A stretch of DNA of 64,000 bases, from the NCBI RefSeq assembly GCF_011193355.1, contig NZ_CP049780.1:6726634-6790633 (forward strand). Reading direction: 5' to 3'. Made by a program: the position numbers and the translations under genes. A model generated the notes under the pieces. That model was given only the letters and a program-made list of their open reading frames with translations. It did not search any database and was not told the origin of the DNA. How positions within the stretch are numbered: the stretch's first letter is position 1; every line of letters starts with the position of its first letter. Positions 11,718 through 19,737 of the stretch are shown piece after piece. This DNA comes from Streptomyces sp. JB150 (lineage in GTDB: Bacteria > Actinomycetota > Actinomycetes > Streptomycetales > Streptomycetaceae).

Positions 11718-12710
11718 TCAGGGGTGGCGGTGCGCTCCGGACCTGCTGCGGGTGCGGGCCAGCAGGAACACCTCCATGGCCTGGGCGTGGTCGCCCGGCG
11801 TGGCGGTGCGGTGCGCCCAGGGCAGCGGTGTCCAGTACGGGCCGAGCGCGTCGAACACCCGGTCCGCCTCGGTGAACTGGAGCGCGCCCCACAGGGCGTG
11901 GGCGAGGTGGTTCAGGTCGAGCGGAGCGCGCTCGGCGGCCGTGGTGTGCTCGAACCAGCCGTGGAACGCGCGCCGGGCCTCCCGGCAGGCGTCCTCGGCG
12001 ACCCAGTGCAGATCGAGCGCGGCCTCACGTCCGCCGCCGCGCCGGTAGCGCTCCACCCGGACGTACAGCGGCAGCAGATGCAGCGGCGAGCCCGGCGGCG
12101 CCGCGTCGGCCGCCCAGTGCGCGAAACCGACCGCCTCGGCCAGCCGCCCGGACGCCGAACGGCCGTACAGGAACTGGAGCATGCGGTGGTAGGCCTCGCG
12201 GTTGTACGGGTCGCGCTTGTCGGCCTCGGCGAGCAGACCCCAGGGCCCCGGCGGAAGCATCGGCTCCGGGGGCGCCACGCGGTGTTCCGTCCAGCGCTGG
12301 TCCTCGTCCAGCCGGGCCAGCGCCAGCAGGCACACCCAGGGCACCGGGTCGTTGGGCGCGGCACGCGTGAGCGCGTCGCACGCCCGCCACGCCTCGTGCC
12401 ACAACTCCACGGTCCTCCCGTGCCGTTCGCGGTGCGCGCGCAGGGCACGCTCGACGGCCACCCGGGCGTGCATCAGGGCGGCCGGCCCGCTGTGCGGCTC
12501 CTCGGCGAGCCAGGCCCGCACCACGTCGGTGCCGGCCGCGGCGGCGGCGAGCACCTGGGTGCGCTGCGTCCACTGCCCCCACGAGGCGGTGTCGGCGAGC
12601 AGGGCGCGCATCGACATCCAGCGCCCGGCGCGCAGCTCCTGGAGGGCGGCGCGCAGCGCGGTGTCGGGTCCGGCGGGATCGTAGGCGGGGCGTGCTCCGT
12701 CTTTGGCCAT
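11718..12710 (-). CDS. Conserved hypothetical protein with helical repeats
   Basis: 330 residues, no signal peptide or membrane segments. Composition is Ala/Trp/Arg-rich with motifs suggesting helical repeats: ELWHEAWRACDALTRAAPNDPVPWV, YNREAYHRMLQFLYG, LNHLAHALWGAL. I do not recognise a catalytic motif. It resembles proteins annotated only as hypothetical in streptomycetes. ATG 12710 is preceded at short spacing by GGAGGG; GTG 12713 is a possible alternative. It sits 32 nt upstream of the APC permease, which suggests co-transcription but not a function. Confidence 0.8.
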   Translation of the reverse strand: MAKDGARPAYDPAGPDTALRAALQELRAGRWMSMRALLADTASWGQWTQRTQVLAAAAAGTDVVRAWLAEEPHSGPAALMHARVAVERALRAHRERHGRTVELWHEAWRACDALTRAAPNDPVPWVCLLALARLDEDQRWTEHRVAPPEPMLPPGPWGLLAEADKRDPYNREAYHRMLQFLYGRSASGRLAEAVGFAHWAADAAPPGSPLHLLPLYVRVERYRRGGGREAALDLHWVAEDACREARRAFHGWFEHTTAAERAPLDLNHLAHALWGALQFTEADRVFDALGPYWTPLPWAHRTATPGDHAQAMEVFLLARTRSRSGAHRHP

Positions 12711-12969
12711 CACCCTCCCGCCCCGGTCAACGGGCGGGACATGACGGCAGGGTGGTGTGACAACAGCCCTCCCCCGAGCGGCGGTTGAGGAGATCGTGTT
12801 CGGTCGGCCGTCACTATAGAGGCGTGTGATCCGGACGAGTCGTCTGTTTCGCCATCCGGGAAACCCACCGTGCCCGTCACGGGGTTGACAGCGGGTCAGC
12901 GGCGCTTGACGCCGTGTGGCCGTCGACGGCAGGCTGTCCGTCCGTGATCACCACGGCCCGGGAGGCGCG

Positions 12970-14409
12970 ATGACAGGACCGGTACTCGCCGTCGACCAGG
13001 GCACTTCCGGCACCAAGGCGCTGGTGATCTGCCCCGAGCGCGGCGTCCTCGGCACCGGCTTCACGCCCGTGCGCCCCCGCTTCCTGCCCGGCGGCCTGGT
13101 CGAAGTGGACCCCGCCGAGCTGTACGACTCGGTGGTCGACGCCGGACGCCGGGCGCTCGCCGAGGCCGGCGAACCGGTCACCGCCCTCGGGCTCGCCAAC
13201 CAGGGCGAGACCGTCCTGGCCTGGGACCCGGCCACCGGCCGCCCGCTCACCGACGCCCTCGTCTGGCAGGACCGCCGCGCCGAGACCGTCTGCGCGGAAC
13301 TCGCCGACCACGCCGATGAGTTACGCGAACTGACCGGTCTGCCGCTGGACCCGTACTTCGCCGCACCGAAAATGGCCTGGATTCGACGGAACGTGACCAC
13401 CGAGGGGGTGGTGACGACCAGCGACGCCTGGCTGGTCCACCGGCTCACCGGCGCCCTGGTCACCGACACCGCCACCGCCGGCCGCACCCAGCTCCTCGAC
13501 CTCGACCGCGCGGTCTGGTCACCGCGCGCGCTGGACCTGTACGGCCTCTCCGGCGAACGGCTCCCCGAGGTCGTCGACACCGCCGGCCCCGTCGGCACCA
13601 CCACCGCCTTCGGCCCCGGGATCCCCCTCACCGGCCTCGTCGTCGACCAGCAGGCCGCCCTGCTCGCCCAGCGCGTCACCGCCCCCGGCGGCGCCAAGTG
13701 CACCTACGGCACCGGCGCCTTCCTCCTCGCCCACACCGGCGACCGCCCGCGCCGCGGCCCCTCCGGACTGGTCAGCTGTGTCGCCTGGCGGCTCGCCGGA
13801 CACACCAGCTACTGCCTCGACGGCCAGGTCTACACCGCCGCCTCCGCCGTCCGCTGGCTCACCGGCCTCGGCGTCATCAAGGGCCCCGCCGACCTCGACA
13901 CCGTCGGCGCGACCGTGCCCGACAGCGGCGGCGTCACCTTCGTCCCCGCCCTCGCCGGGCTCGCCGCCCCCTGGTGGCGCGGCGACCTGCGCGGCTCGCT
14001 CACCGGACTCGGCCTCGACACCGGCCCCGGACACCTCGTGCGCGCCCTGTGCGAGGGCCTGGCCGCCCAGGTCGCCGAACTCGCCGACGCCGCCGCCGAC
14101 GACCTCGGCACCCCGCTCGGCACCCTGCGCGTCGACGGCGGCCTCACCCGCTCCGCCCTCCTCATGCAGACCCAGGCCGACCTCCTGCAACGCCCCGTCG
14201 AGGTGTCCGCCCTGCCCGACGCCACCGCCCTCGGCGCGGGCGCCCTGGCCCGCCTCGGCGCCACGCCCGGCCTCACCCTCGCGGACGCCCTGCCCGACGG
14301 GAAACCGTCCGCCGTCTACGAGCCCCGCGTCACCCCGGACGAGGCGGCCGAACGCCGGGCGGCATTCCGCACGGCGGTCGCCGCGCTGCTGGACGGGGAG
14401 CCGGCGTGA
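12970..14409 (+). CDS. FGGY-family carbohydrate kinase (glycerol kinase-like)
   Basis: 479 residues. N-terminal phosphate-binding loop LAVDQGTSGTKALV, GLANQGETVLAWD and WQDRRAETVC match the FGGY kinases, and C-terminal RVDGGLTRSALLMQTQADLL is the second FGGY signature. It phosphorylates a polyol or sugar; glycerol is the closest guess. Streptomycetes normally carry glpK with glpF and glpD elsewhere, so this is probably a second kinase for glycerol or a related polyol. GGAGG lies at 12961. Its stop overlaps the next start (GTGA). The gap 12714-12969 must hold divergent promoters, but no boxes are clear. Confidence 0.92.
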   Translation: MTGPVLAVDQGTSGTKALVICPERGVLGTGFTPVRPRFLPGGLVEVDPAELYDSVVDAGRRALAEAGEPVTALGLANQGETVLAWDPATGRPLTDALVWQDRRAETVCAELADHADELRELTGLPLDPYFAAPKMAWIRRNVTTEGVVTTSDAWLVHRLTGALVTDTATAGRTQLLDLDRAVWSPRALDLYGLSGERLPEVVDTAGPVGTTTAFGPGIPLTGLVVDQQAALLAQRVTAPGGAKCTYGTGAFLLAHTGDRPRRGPSGLVSCVAWRLAGHTSYCLDGQVYTAASAVRWLTGLGVIKGPADLDTVGATVPDSGGVTFVPALAGLAAPWWRGDLRGSLTGLGLDTGPGHLVRALCEGLAAQVAELADAAADDLGTPLGTLRVDGGLTRSALLMQTQADLLQRPVEVSALPDATALGAGALARLGATPGLTLADALPDGKPSAVYEPRVTPDEAAERRAAFRTAVAALLDGEPA

Positions 14410-15809
14410 CGGTCACCTTCGAAGGACCCCTGCCCGGCGAACCGTACGACGTGGCCGTGGTCGGCGCGGGAGTGGTCGGCGCCGCGATCGCCCGCGCGCT
14501 CGCCCGCCACCCCCGGCTGCGGGTGGCGCTGGTCGAGGCGCAGGACGACGTCGGCCAGGGCACCTCCAAGGCCAACACCGCCATCCTGCACACCGGTTTC
14601 GACGCCGTGCCCGGCTCCCTGGAGGCCCGGCTGGTCCGCGAGGGCGCCCGGCTGCTCGCCGCGTACGCCGCCGAGTCCGGCATCCCCGTCGAACGGGTCG
14701 GCGCCCTCCTCGTCGCCTGGGACGAGGACCAGCTCGCCGCCCTGCCCCGGCTCGCCGCGAAAGCCGCCGCGAACGACTGCCACGACACCCGCCTCCTCGA
14801 CGCCGCCGAACTGTACGCCCGCGAACCGCACCTCGGACCCGGCGCGCTCGGCGCCCTGCACATCCCCGGCGAGAGCGTCATCTGCCCCTGGACGACCCCC
14901 CTCGCCTACGCCACCCAGGCCGTCCGCCACGGCGTCCACCTGCACCTGAACTGCCGGGTCGAACAGGCCGGCCGACGGGACGGCCGGCACGAGCTGACCA
15001 CCACCCGCGGCACCCTGCGCGCCCGCCGCCTCGTCAACGCCGCCGGACTGCACGCCGACACCCTCGACCGCCTGCTCGGCCACGACGACTTCACCGTCAC
15101 CCCGCGCCGCGGCCAGCTCCTCGTCTACGACAAGTTCGCCCGCCCCCTCGTCCGGCACATCCTGCTGCCCGTCCCCACCGCGCTCGGCAAGGGCGTCCTG
15201 GTCGCCCCCACCGTCCACGGCAACGTCCTGCTCGGCCCCACCGCCGAGGACCTGGACGACAGGCACGCCACCGGCTCCACCGCCGACGGCCTGCGCACCC
15301 TGCGCGCCCAGGGCCGCCGTATCCTGCCCGCCCTGCTCGACGAGGAGGTCACCGCCGTCTACGCCGGACTGCGCGCCGCCACCGAGCACGACGACTACCA
15401 GGTCCGCGCCCACCCCGGACAGGGATACGTCACCGTCGGCGGCATCCGCTCCACCGGACTCACCTCCTCCCTCGCCCTCGCCGACCACGTCCTCGGCCTG
15501 CTCACCGAGACCGGACTCGACCCCGGCCCCGCCCGCGACCTCGAACCGGTGCGCATGCCCAACCTCGGCGAGGCCTTCCCCCGCCCCTACCAGCGGCCCG
15601 ACCTCATCGCCGCCGACCCCCGCTACGGCACCCTCGTCTGCCACTGCGAACGCGTCACCCTCGGCGAGATCCACGACGCCCTCACCTCCACCCTCCCGCC
15701 GCGCTCCCTCGACGGGCTGCGCCGCCGCACCCGCGCCCGCGCGGGCCGCTGCCAGGGCTTCCACTGCGGGGCCGCCGTCCGCGCGCTGTTCGAACAGGCC
15801 CGCCCATGA
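14406..15809 (+). CDS. GlpA-like FAD-dependent oxidoreductase with BFD-type [2Fe-2S] tail
   Basis: 467 residues. An N-terminal DAO/GlpA-type FAD domain begins with DVAVVGAGVVGAAIARAL and continues with GQGTSKANTAILHTGFD. C-terminal residues about 400-460 form a bacterioferritin-associated-ferredoxin-like domain with four Cys (CHCERVTLGEI, later GRCQGFHCG) that should bind a [2Fe-2S] cluster. This is the architecture of anaerobic glycerol-3-phosphate dehydrogenase subunit A. It is translationally coupled to the kinase before it and the oxidoreductase after it. Inferred role: oxidation of the phosphorylated polyol made by the kinase, passing electrons to the next protein. Confidence 0.9.
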   Translation: MTVTFEGPLPGEPYDVAVVGAGVVGAAIARALARHPRLRVALVEAQDDVGQGTSKANTAILHTGFDAVPGSLEARLVREGARLLAAYAAESGIPVERVGALLVAWDEDQLAALPRLAAKAAANDCHDTRLLDAAELYAREPHLGPGALGALHIPGESVICPWTTPLAYATQAVRHGVHLHLNCRVEQAGRRDGRHELTTTRGTLRARRLVNAAGLHADTLDRLLGHDDFTVTPRRGQLLVYDKFARPLVRHILLPVPTALGKGVLVAPTVHGNVLLGPTAEDLDDRHATGSTADGLRTLRAQGRRILPALLDEEVTAVYAGLRAATEHDDYQVRAHPGQGYVTVGGIRSTGLTSSLALADHVLGLLTETGLDPGPARDLEPVRMPNLGEAFPRPYQRPDLIAADPRYGTLVCHCERVTLGEIHDALTSTLPPRSLDGLRRRTRARAGRCQGFHCGAAVRALFEQARP

Positions 15810-17023
15810 CGGCCGTACGACACGTCGACGTGCTCGTCGTCGGCGCCGGACCCGCCGGACTCACCGCCGCCGCGGCCCTGGCCGCGCGCGGCGTCGGCCG
15901 GGTGGAGGTGCTGGAACGGCAGCGGACGCCCGGAGGAATGCCCCGCAGCTGCGCGCACGGCGGCTTCGGCACCTGGCACCGCCCGCTCACCGGCCCGCGC
16001 TACGCCCGCGGCCTGGTGGAGGCCGCCGCCCGCGCGGGGGCGGTCCTGCGCACCGGCGTGACCGCCCTCGACTGGACGGGCCCGCTCGACCTGGCCACGG
16101 TCGGCCCCGAGGGGCATCGGACGATCCGCGCGCGGGCCGTCGTGCTGGCCACCGGCGCCCGCGAACGCCCCCGCACGGCCCGGCTCGTGCCCGGCACCCG
16201 CCCCGCCGGCGTCTACACCACCGGCGAACTCCAGCAGGCCGTCCACCTCTACGGGCAGCCGGTCGGCACCCGCGCGGTGATCGTCGGCGTGGAGGACGTC
16301 TCGTACGCCGCCGCCGGCACCCTGCGCCGCGCCGGCACCGCGGTCGTCGCCCTGGTCACCGACCTGCCCGGCCACCGCACCGCACCCGCGCGGGCCCTCG
16401 ACACCCGGCTGCGCCGCGGCGTCCCGCTGCTCACCGGCACCACCGTCACCGAACTCCTCGGCCACGGCCGCCTGTCGGGCGTCCGCGTCCGCCACCACGA
16501 CGGCCGTACGGCCGTCCTGCCCTGCGACACCGTCGTGTTCACCGGCGACTTCGTCCCCGACCACGAACTGGCCCGGCGCGGCGCCCTCACCCTCGACCCC
16601 CGCACCCGCGGCCCCGCCGTCGACGGCGCCCTGCGCACCTCCCGCCCCGGCGTGTTCGCCGCCGGCAACGTGCTGCACGCGGTGGAACGGGCGGCGACGG
16701 CGGCCAGGGAAGGGACGTACGTGGCCGCATCGGTGGCCGCGTCGCTCGCCGGAGGCGACTGGCCCGCCGGGGTGCCGCTGACCGTGGATCCGCCGCTGCG
16801 CTGGATCACCCCCGGCCGCGTCACCCCGGCCGACGCCCTGCCGTACACCCTGCGCACGGCGGCCCGTCTGACCCGCCCGCTCGTCGAGGTCGGCCAGGAC
16901 GGCCGTGTCCTGCACCGGGAGCGGGTGCACGGCGCCGCCGCCGGACGGTCCCTGACGCTGACCGCCCGCTGGACCGTCCGGGTCGACCCGGACGGCGGGC
17001 CGGTGCGGGTGAGGGTCGTCTGA
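15806..17023 (+). CDS. NAD(P)/FAD-dependent pyridine nucleotide-disulfide-type oxidoreductase
   Basis: 405 residues. FAD-binding DVLVVGAGPAGLTAAAALAARG at the start, central VVLATGARERPR, and a second Rossmann stretch AVIVGVEDVSYAAAGTLRRAG are followed by GVFAAGNVLHAVERAATAAREG, the FAD/redox end motif. It resembles the small flavoprotein that partners GlpA-like/BFD proteins (HcnB or SoxA-like sarcosine oxidase alpha fragments). The ATG overlaps the preceding stop (ATGA). With the two genes before it, it forms a three-gene operon ended by the hairpin at 17094-17129. Electron transfer between the two flavoproteins is inferred. Confidence 0.88.
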   Translation: MTAVRHVDVLVVGAGPAGLTAAAALAARGVGRVEVLERQRTPGGMPRSCAHGGFGTWHRPLTGPRYARGLVEAAARAGAVLRTGVTALDWTGPLDLATVGPEGHRTIRARAVVLATGARERPRTARLVPGTRPAGVYTTGELQQAVHLYGQPVGTRAVIVGVEDVSYAAAGTLRRAGTAVVALVTDLPGHRTAPARALDTRLRRGVPLLTGTTVTELLGHGRLSGVRVRHHDGRTAVLPCDTVVFTGDFVPDHELARRGALTLDPRTRGPAVDGALRTSRPGVFAAGNVLHAVERAATAAREGTYVAASVAASLAGGDWPAGVPLTVDPPLRWITPGRVTPADALPYTLRTAARLTRPLVEVGQDGRVLHRERVHGAAAGRSLTLTARWTVRVDPDGGPVRVRVV

Positions 17024-17093
17024 CCCTCCGCGCGAAGGCCCGCAACCGGGTACCCGATCACGCCTCCGGGCACGGACGCGCGGGAACGCGGAA

Positions 17094-17129
17094 CCGGTCC
17101 GGCACGCGGGGGACGTCGTGCCGGACCGG
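17094..17129. terminator. Bidirectional terminator hairpin
   Basis: Perfect 13-bp inverted repeat CCGGTCCGGCACG/CGTGCCGGACCGG with a 10-nt loop, between the convergent kinase operon and the MFS gene, 71 nt and 22 nt from their stops. Confidence 0.85.
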
Positions 17130-17150
17130 GGTTTCGCGGGGGCCGTGCGG

Positions 17151-18359
17151 TCAGGAGCCGCGCTTGGCCGGGAAGGCGTGGGCGCGGGCGCCCACGACCA
17201 CGAGCAGGACCGGGACCAGGAGGATCACGACGCTCCACGGGAAGGACGTGGGGCCGAGGGCGTCGAGGAGGACACCGCCGGCCACACCTCCGGCGGCCAT
17301 GAAGCTGTTCCAGATCGTCACCAGCAGGGCCTGGCCGCGGTCGCCGCCGGCGTCGGTGACGGCCGTCTGCAGCAGGGTGGCCAGACCGCCCCAGCCGAGA
17401 CCCCACAGGACCATGGCGCCGTAGACCGCGAACGAGCTGTCGGCGAGCAGGGCCAGCAGGACCGACGCCACCAGGAACAGCACGGCGCTGGCGATGGTCA
17501 GCTGGCGCAGCTTGCGGTCGATCAGGGCGCCGGTGATGAAGATGCTGACCATGGAGGCGATGCCGAACACCAGCAGCACGGTGTCGCGGTCGCCGCCCAT
17601 GTCGTACTCGTCGAGGAAGGTGGCGATGTAGGTGTAGAAGGTGTTGTGGGCCAGGACGTACGCGGCGACCACGAACAGGATCGCGGCGACGCCGGGGAGG
17701 CGGAAGGCCTGGAGGATCGGTTCACGGTGGCCGGGCTTCTGGCCGGGGTGGTCCGGGACCGACGCGAGGATCCACACCACCAGCAGCAGCGAGACCAGCG
17801 CGATCAGACCGAACGTCAGCCGCCAGCCGAACAGCGAACCGAGGAAGGTGCCCGCCGGGATGCCCAGCGACAGGGCGAGCGGAATACCGAACATGGCGAT
17901 CGCGATCGCCCGGCCCGCCAGGTGAGGCGGCGCCAGCCGACGGGCGTAGATGACGAGTTCGCCCCACACCGCGGCCGCGGCGACACCGGCGATCAGCCGG
18001 AACGTCATCGTGAGGGCGTAGTTGGAGGAGACGGCCGTCACCAGGTTGGCGACGACGAACGCCAGCACGGACACCACCATCAGCCGCTTGCGCTGCCAGG
18101 TCGCGGTCGCCGCGGCCAGCGGGACGGCGGCCACACCGGTGGCGATCGCGTAGACGGTCAGTGTCTGCCCCGCAGCGGACTCACTGACCGAGAGGTCGCG
18201 GGCCATCTCGGGCAGCACACCCGCGGGCAGCGCCTCGGTCAGGACCATCATGAAGGCCGCGGTGGCGAGCGCGAGCAGGGGGGAGAGGGGGAGCTTGCGG
18301 TCTTCCGCTGCCGGAACTGACTCCTCCGGCAGGTGAGTCGGGGACGTAGACGTTGACAT
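17151..18359 (-). CDS. MFS drug/metabolite exporter (DHA1-like)
   Basis: 402 residues with about 12 hydrophobic segments. The short tail after TM1 (LPAGVLPEMARDLSVSESAAGQTLTVYAIATGVAA) and loop GAKRLLVVSVLAFVVANL-like RKRLMVVSVLAFVVANL match AraJ/ChlMET-type DHA1 exporters. It should expel a small molecule by proton antiport. It is divergent from a MerR gene across 64 bp that contain a palindrome (18378-18391), so MerR control is likely. The ATG lies 6 nt after a possible -10 (GAGGAT), so the mRNA may be leaderless. It could serve the neighbouring biosynthetic cluster, but that is a guess. Confidence 0.92.
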   Translation of the reverse strand: MSTSTSPTHLPEESVPAAEDRKLPLSPLLALATAAFMMVLTEALPAGVLPEMARDLSVSESAAGQTLTVYAIATGVAAVPLAAATATWQRKRLMVVSVLAFVVANLVTAVSSNYALTMTFRLIAGVAAAAVWGELVIYARRLAPPHLAGRAIAIAMFGIPLALSLGIPAGTFLGSLFGWRLTFGLIALVSLLLVVWILASVPDHPGQKPGHREPILQAFRLPGVAAILFVVAAYVLAHNTFYTYIATFLDEYDMGGDRDTVLLVFGIASMVSIFITGALIDRKLRQLTIASAVLFLVASVLLALLADSSFAVYGAMVLWGLGWGGLATLLQTAVTDAGGDRGQALLVTIWNSFMAAGGVAGGVLLDALGPTSFPWSVVILLVPVLLVVVGARAHAFPAKRGS

Positions 18360-18377
18360 GCTTGTATCCTCAAAGGG

Positions 18378-18391
18378 TCACATTGATGTGA
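18378..18391. promoter_or_regulatory. Palindromic operator in the MFS/MerR divergent promoter
   Basis: TCACATTGATGTGA is a perfect 14-bp palindrome. On the minus strand it lies just after TTGACC (18393-18398) and before GAGGAT, i.e. between the -35 and -10 of the MFS promoter, the position MerR-family activators bind. The apparent spacer is about 21 bp, a little longer than the usual 19-20. Confidence 0.6.
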
Positions 18392-18423
18392 AGGTCAAGG
18401 CGCTGAGTTGTGAGGTGGGTCAT

Positions 18424-18852
18424 ATGCGGATCGGGGAGCTGGCGGACCGTACCGGAACGCCCCGCAGACTGCTGCGTTACTACGAGGAGCAGGGGCTGAT
18501 CGTCCCCAGCCGCTCGCCGAACGGCTACCGCGACTACCACGAGGGTTACGTGGACCGGGTGTTGCAGATCCGGGGCCTGCTCGACTCCGGGCTGCCGACC
18601 CGCGTCATCAAGCAGCTGCTGCCGTGCCTGCACAGCAAGCCCCGGGCGATCCACATCACCGATCCCACCCCGGAGACGATCGCCACGCTGGAGCGTGAAC
18701 TCGAGCGCATCTCCGAGCGGATCCAGTGCCTGGTCCGCAGCCGGGACGCCATCGCCGACTACCTCGAGACCACCCGCCGTTCCCAGCAGCCGGCCGCCGT
18801 GGCGGCGGCCGGCTCCGGCGCGGCCCCGCGTTACGAGACCGCGGGCGTCTGA
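18424..18852 (+). CDS. MerR-family transcriptional regulator
   Basis: 142 residues. The winged-helix MerR DNA-binding domain is clear: MRIGELADRTGTPRRLLRYYEEQG, then NGYRDYHEGYVDRVLQIRGLLDSG. A coiled-coil dimerisation helix follows (TIATLERELERISERIQCLVRSRDAIADYL). No metal-binding Cys cluster is present, so an organic ligand is more likely than a metal. Start ATG follows GAGGTGGG. Its last 22 nt overlap the tail of the convergent FAH-family gene. It probably controls the divergent MFS gene. Confidence 0.92.
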   Translation: MRIGELADRTGTPRRLLRYYEEQGLIVPSRSPNGYRDYHEGYVDRVLQIRGLLDSGLPTRVIKQLLPCLHSKPRAIHITDPTPETIATLERELERISERIQCLVRSRDAIADYLETTRRSQQPAAVAAAGSGAAPRYETAGV

Positions 18853-19724
18853 ACGTACTGCACGGCGTTGTCGAGCACGATGCCGTGGCTCTTGACGTCG
18901 ATGACGATGCGGTCGCCGTCGGCGATGCGGAACCCGTCGTGGTAGCTGGCCTTGTCCGCGCCCAGCAGCACGTAGTTGACCATCTCGGGCCGCCGCACCG
19001 CCGGGAAGGTGAACAGGTGGTCCATCATCTCCCGGACCGTGAAGTAGAGGGCGTCCTCACCGCAGTCGAACGGGCCCTCCCACGCGGTGACGCCGTCGCG
19101 CTCGATGGTGACCCGGCCGGTCACCGACGCCGGCGGCGCGCCGAGGAACAGCCACGGCGCGATCGAGGTGTCGCACAGCTTGCAGTACGGGTTCCAGCCC
19201 GGGTTCTCGATGTGCAGGCCGATGTCGCACAGGTCGTTGGCGATGGTGTAGCCCGCGTAGTGCGGGGTGCCGTCGGCGTCGTTGACGTAGACGAGCGCGA
19301 CCTCCGGCTCCTCGATCAGGGCGCGGACGTTCTGCGGGACGACCAGCGGGTCGCCGGGCATGCGCAGCCAGGAGCCGAAGCCCTTGAAGAACCAGTTCGG
19401 CGGGACGAACTCCTCGCCCTCGGTCGGCTCTCCCTCGAACTTCGACTTGTGGGTGCGCATGAAGCCGCTCAGCAGGGCGTTGCCGGTGGCCTGGGGCAGC
19501 AGCGGCGGCAGGTAGCGCAGCTCCTCCTCGCCGCCCTCCACCGTGACCGACTCGGCGTCGGCCGTGATGGCGTCGACGACCTGCTCGGGCCGCTCGGCGG
19601 CGATGAACTCGGCCTGGAGACGGCCGTCGGAGACCTTGTACAGCGTCACGGGCCGGCCGGGCTCGGGCTTCTCGAAGCCCACCCACCGGGCGTCCTGGTA
19701 CTCGCATTCGAAGAGGATGGTCAT
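18831..19724 (-). CDS. Fumarylacetoacetate hydrolase (FAH)-family enzyme
   Basis: 297 residues. AraD1/FAH-type features are the basic core FMRTHKSKFEGEP, PNWFFKGFGSWLRMPGDPLVVP and, further on, EPEVALVYVNDADGTPHYAGYTIANDLCDI, in which Glu and Asp are expected metal ligands. The family hydrolyses or decarboxylates/dehydrates 2-oxo acids and acylpyruvates using Mg. ATG follows GGAGGG. It is the last gene of the leftward ten-gene run that begins at 28781, 13 nt after the aminotransferase. In that setting it may cleave or dehydrate a keto-acid intermediate; this is inferred from position. Confidence 0.86.
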   Translation of the reverse strand: MTILFECEYQDARWVGFEKPEPGRPVTLYKVSDGRLQAEFIAAERPEQVVDAITADAESVTVEGGEEELRYLPPLLPQATGNALLSGFMRTHKSKFEGEPTEGEEFVPPNWFFKGFGSWLRMPGDPLVVPQNVRALIEEPEVALVYVNDADGTPHYAGYTIANDLCDIGLHIENPGWNPYCKLCDTSIAPWLFLGAPPASVTGRVTIERDGVTAWEGPFDCGEDALYFTVREMMDHLFTFPAVRRPEMVNYVLLGADKASYHDGFRIADGDRIVIDVKSHGIVLDNAVQYVQTPAVS

Positions 19725-19737
19725 GGCTGGGGCCCTC

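Noticed and set aside
14316..15764. Minus-strand frame opposite the GlpA-like gene
   Set aside because: Gly/Ala/Val shadow; the plus strand gene has FAD and Cys4 motifs and overlapping start/stop joints.
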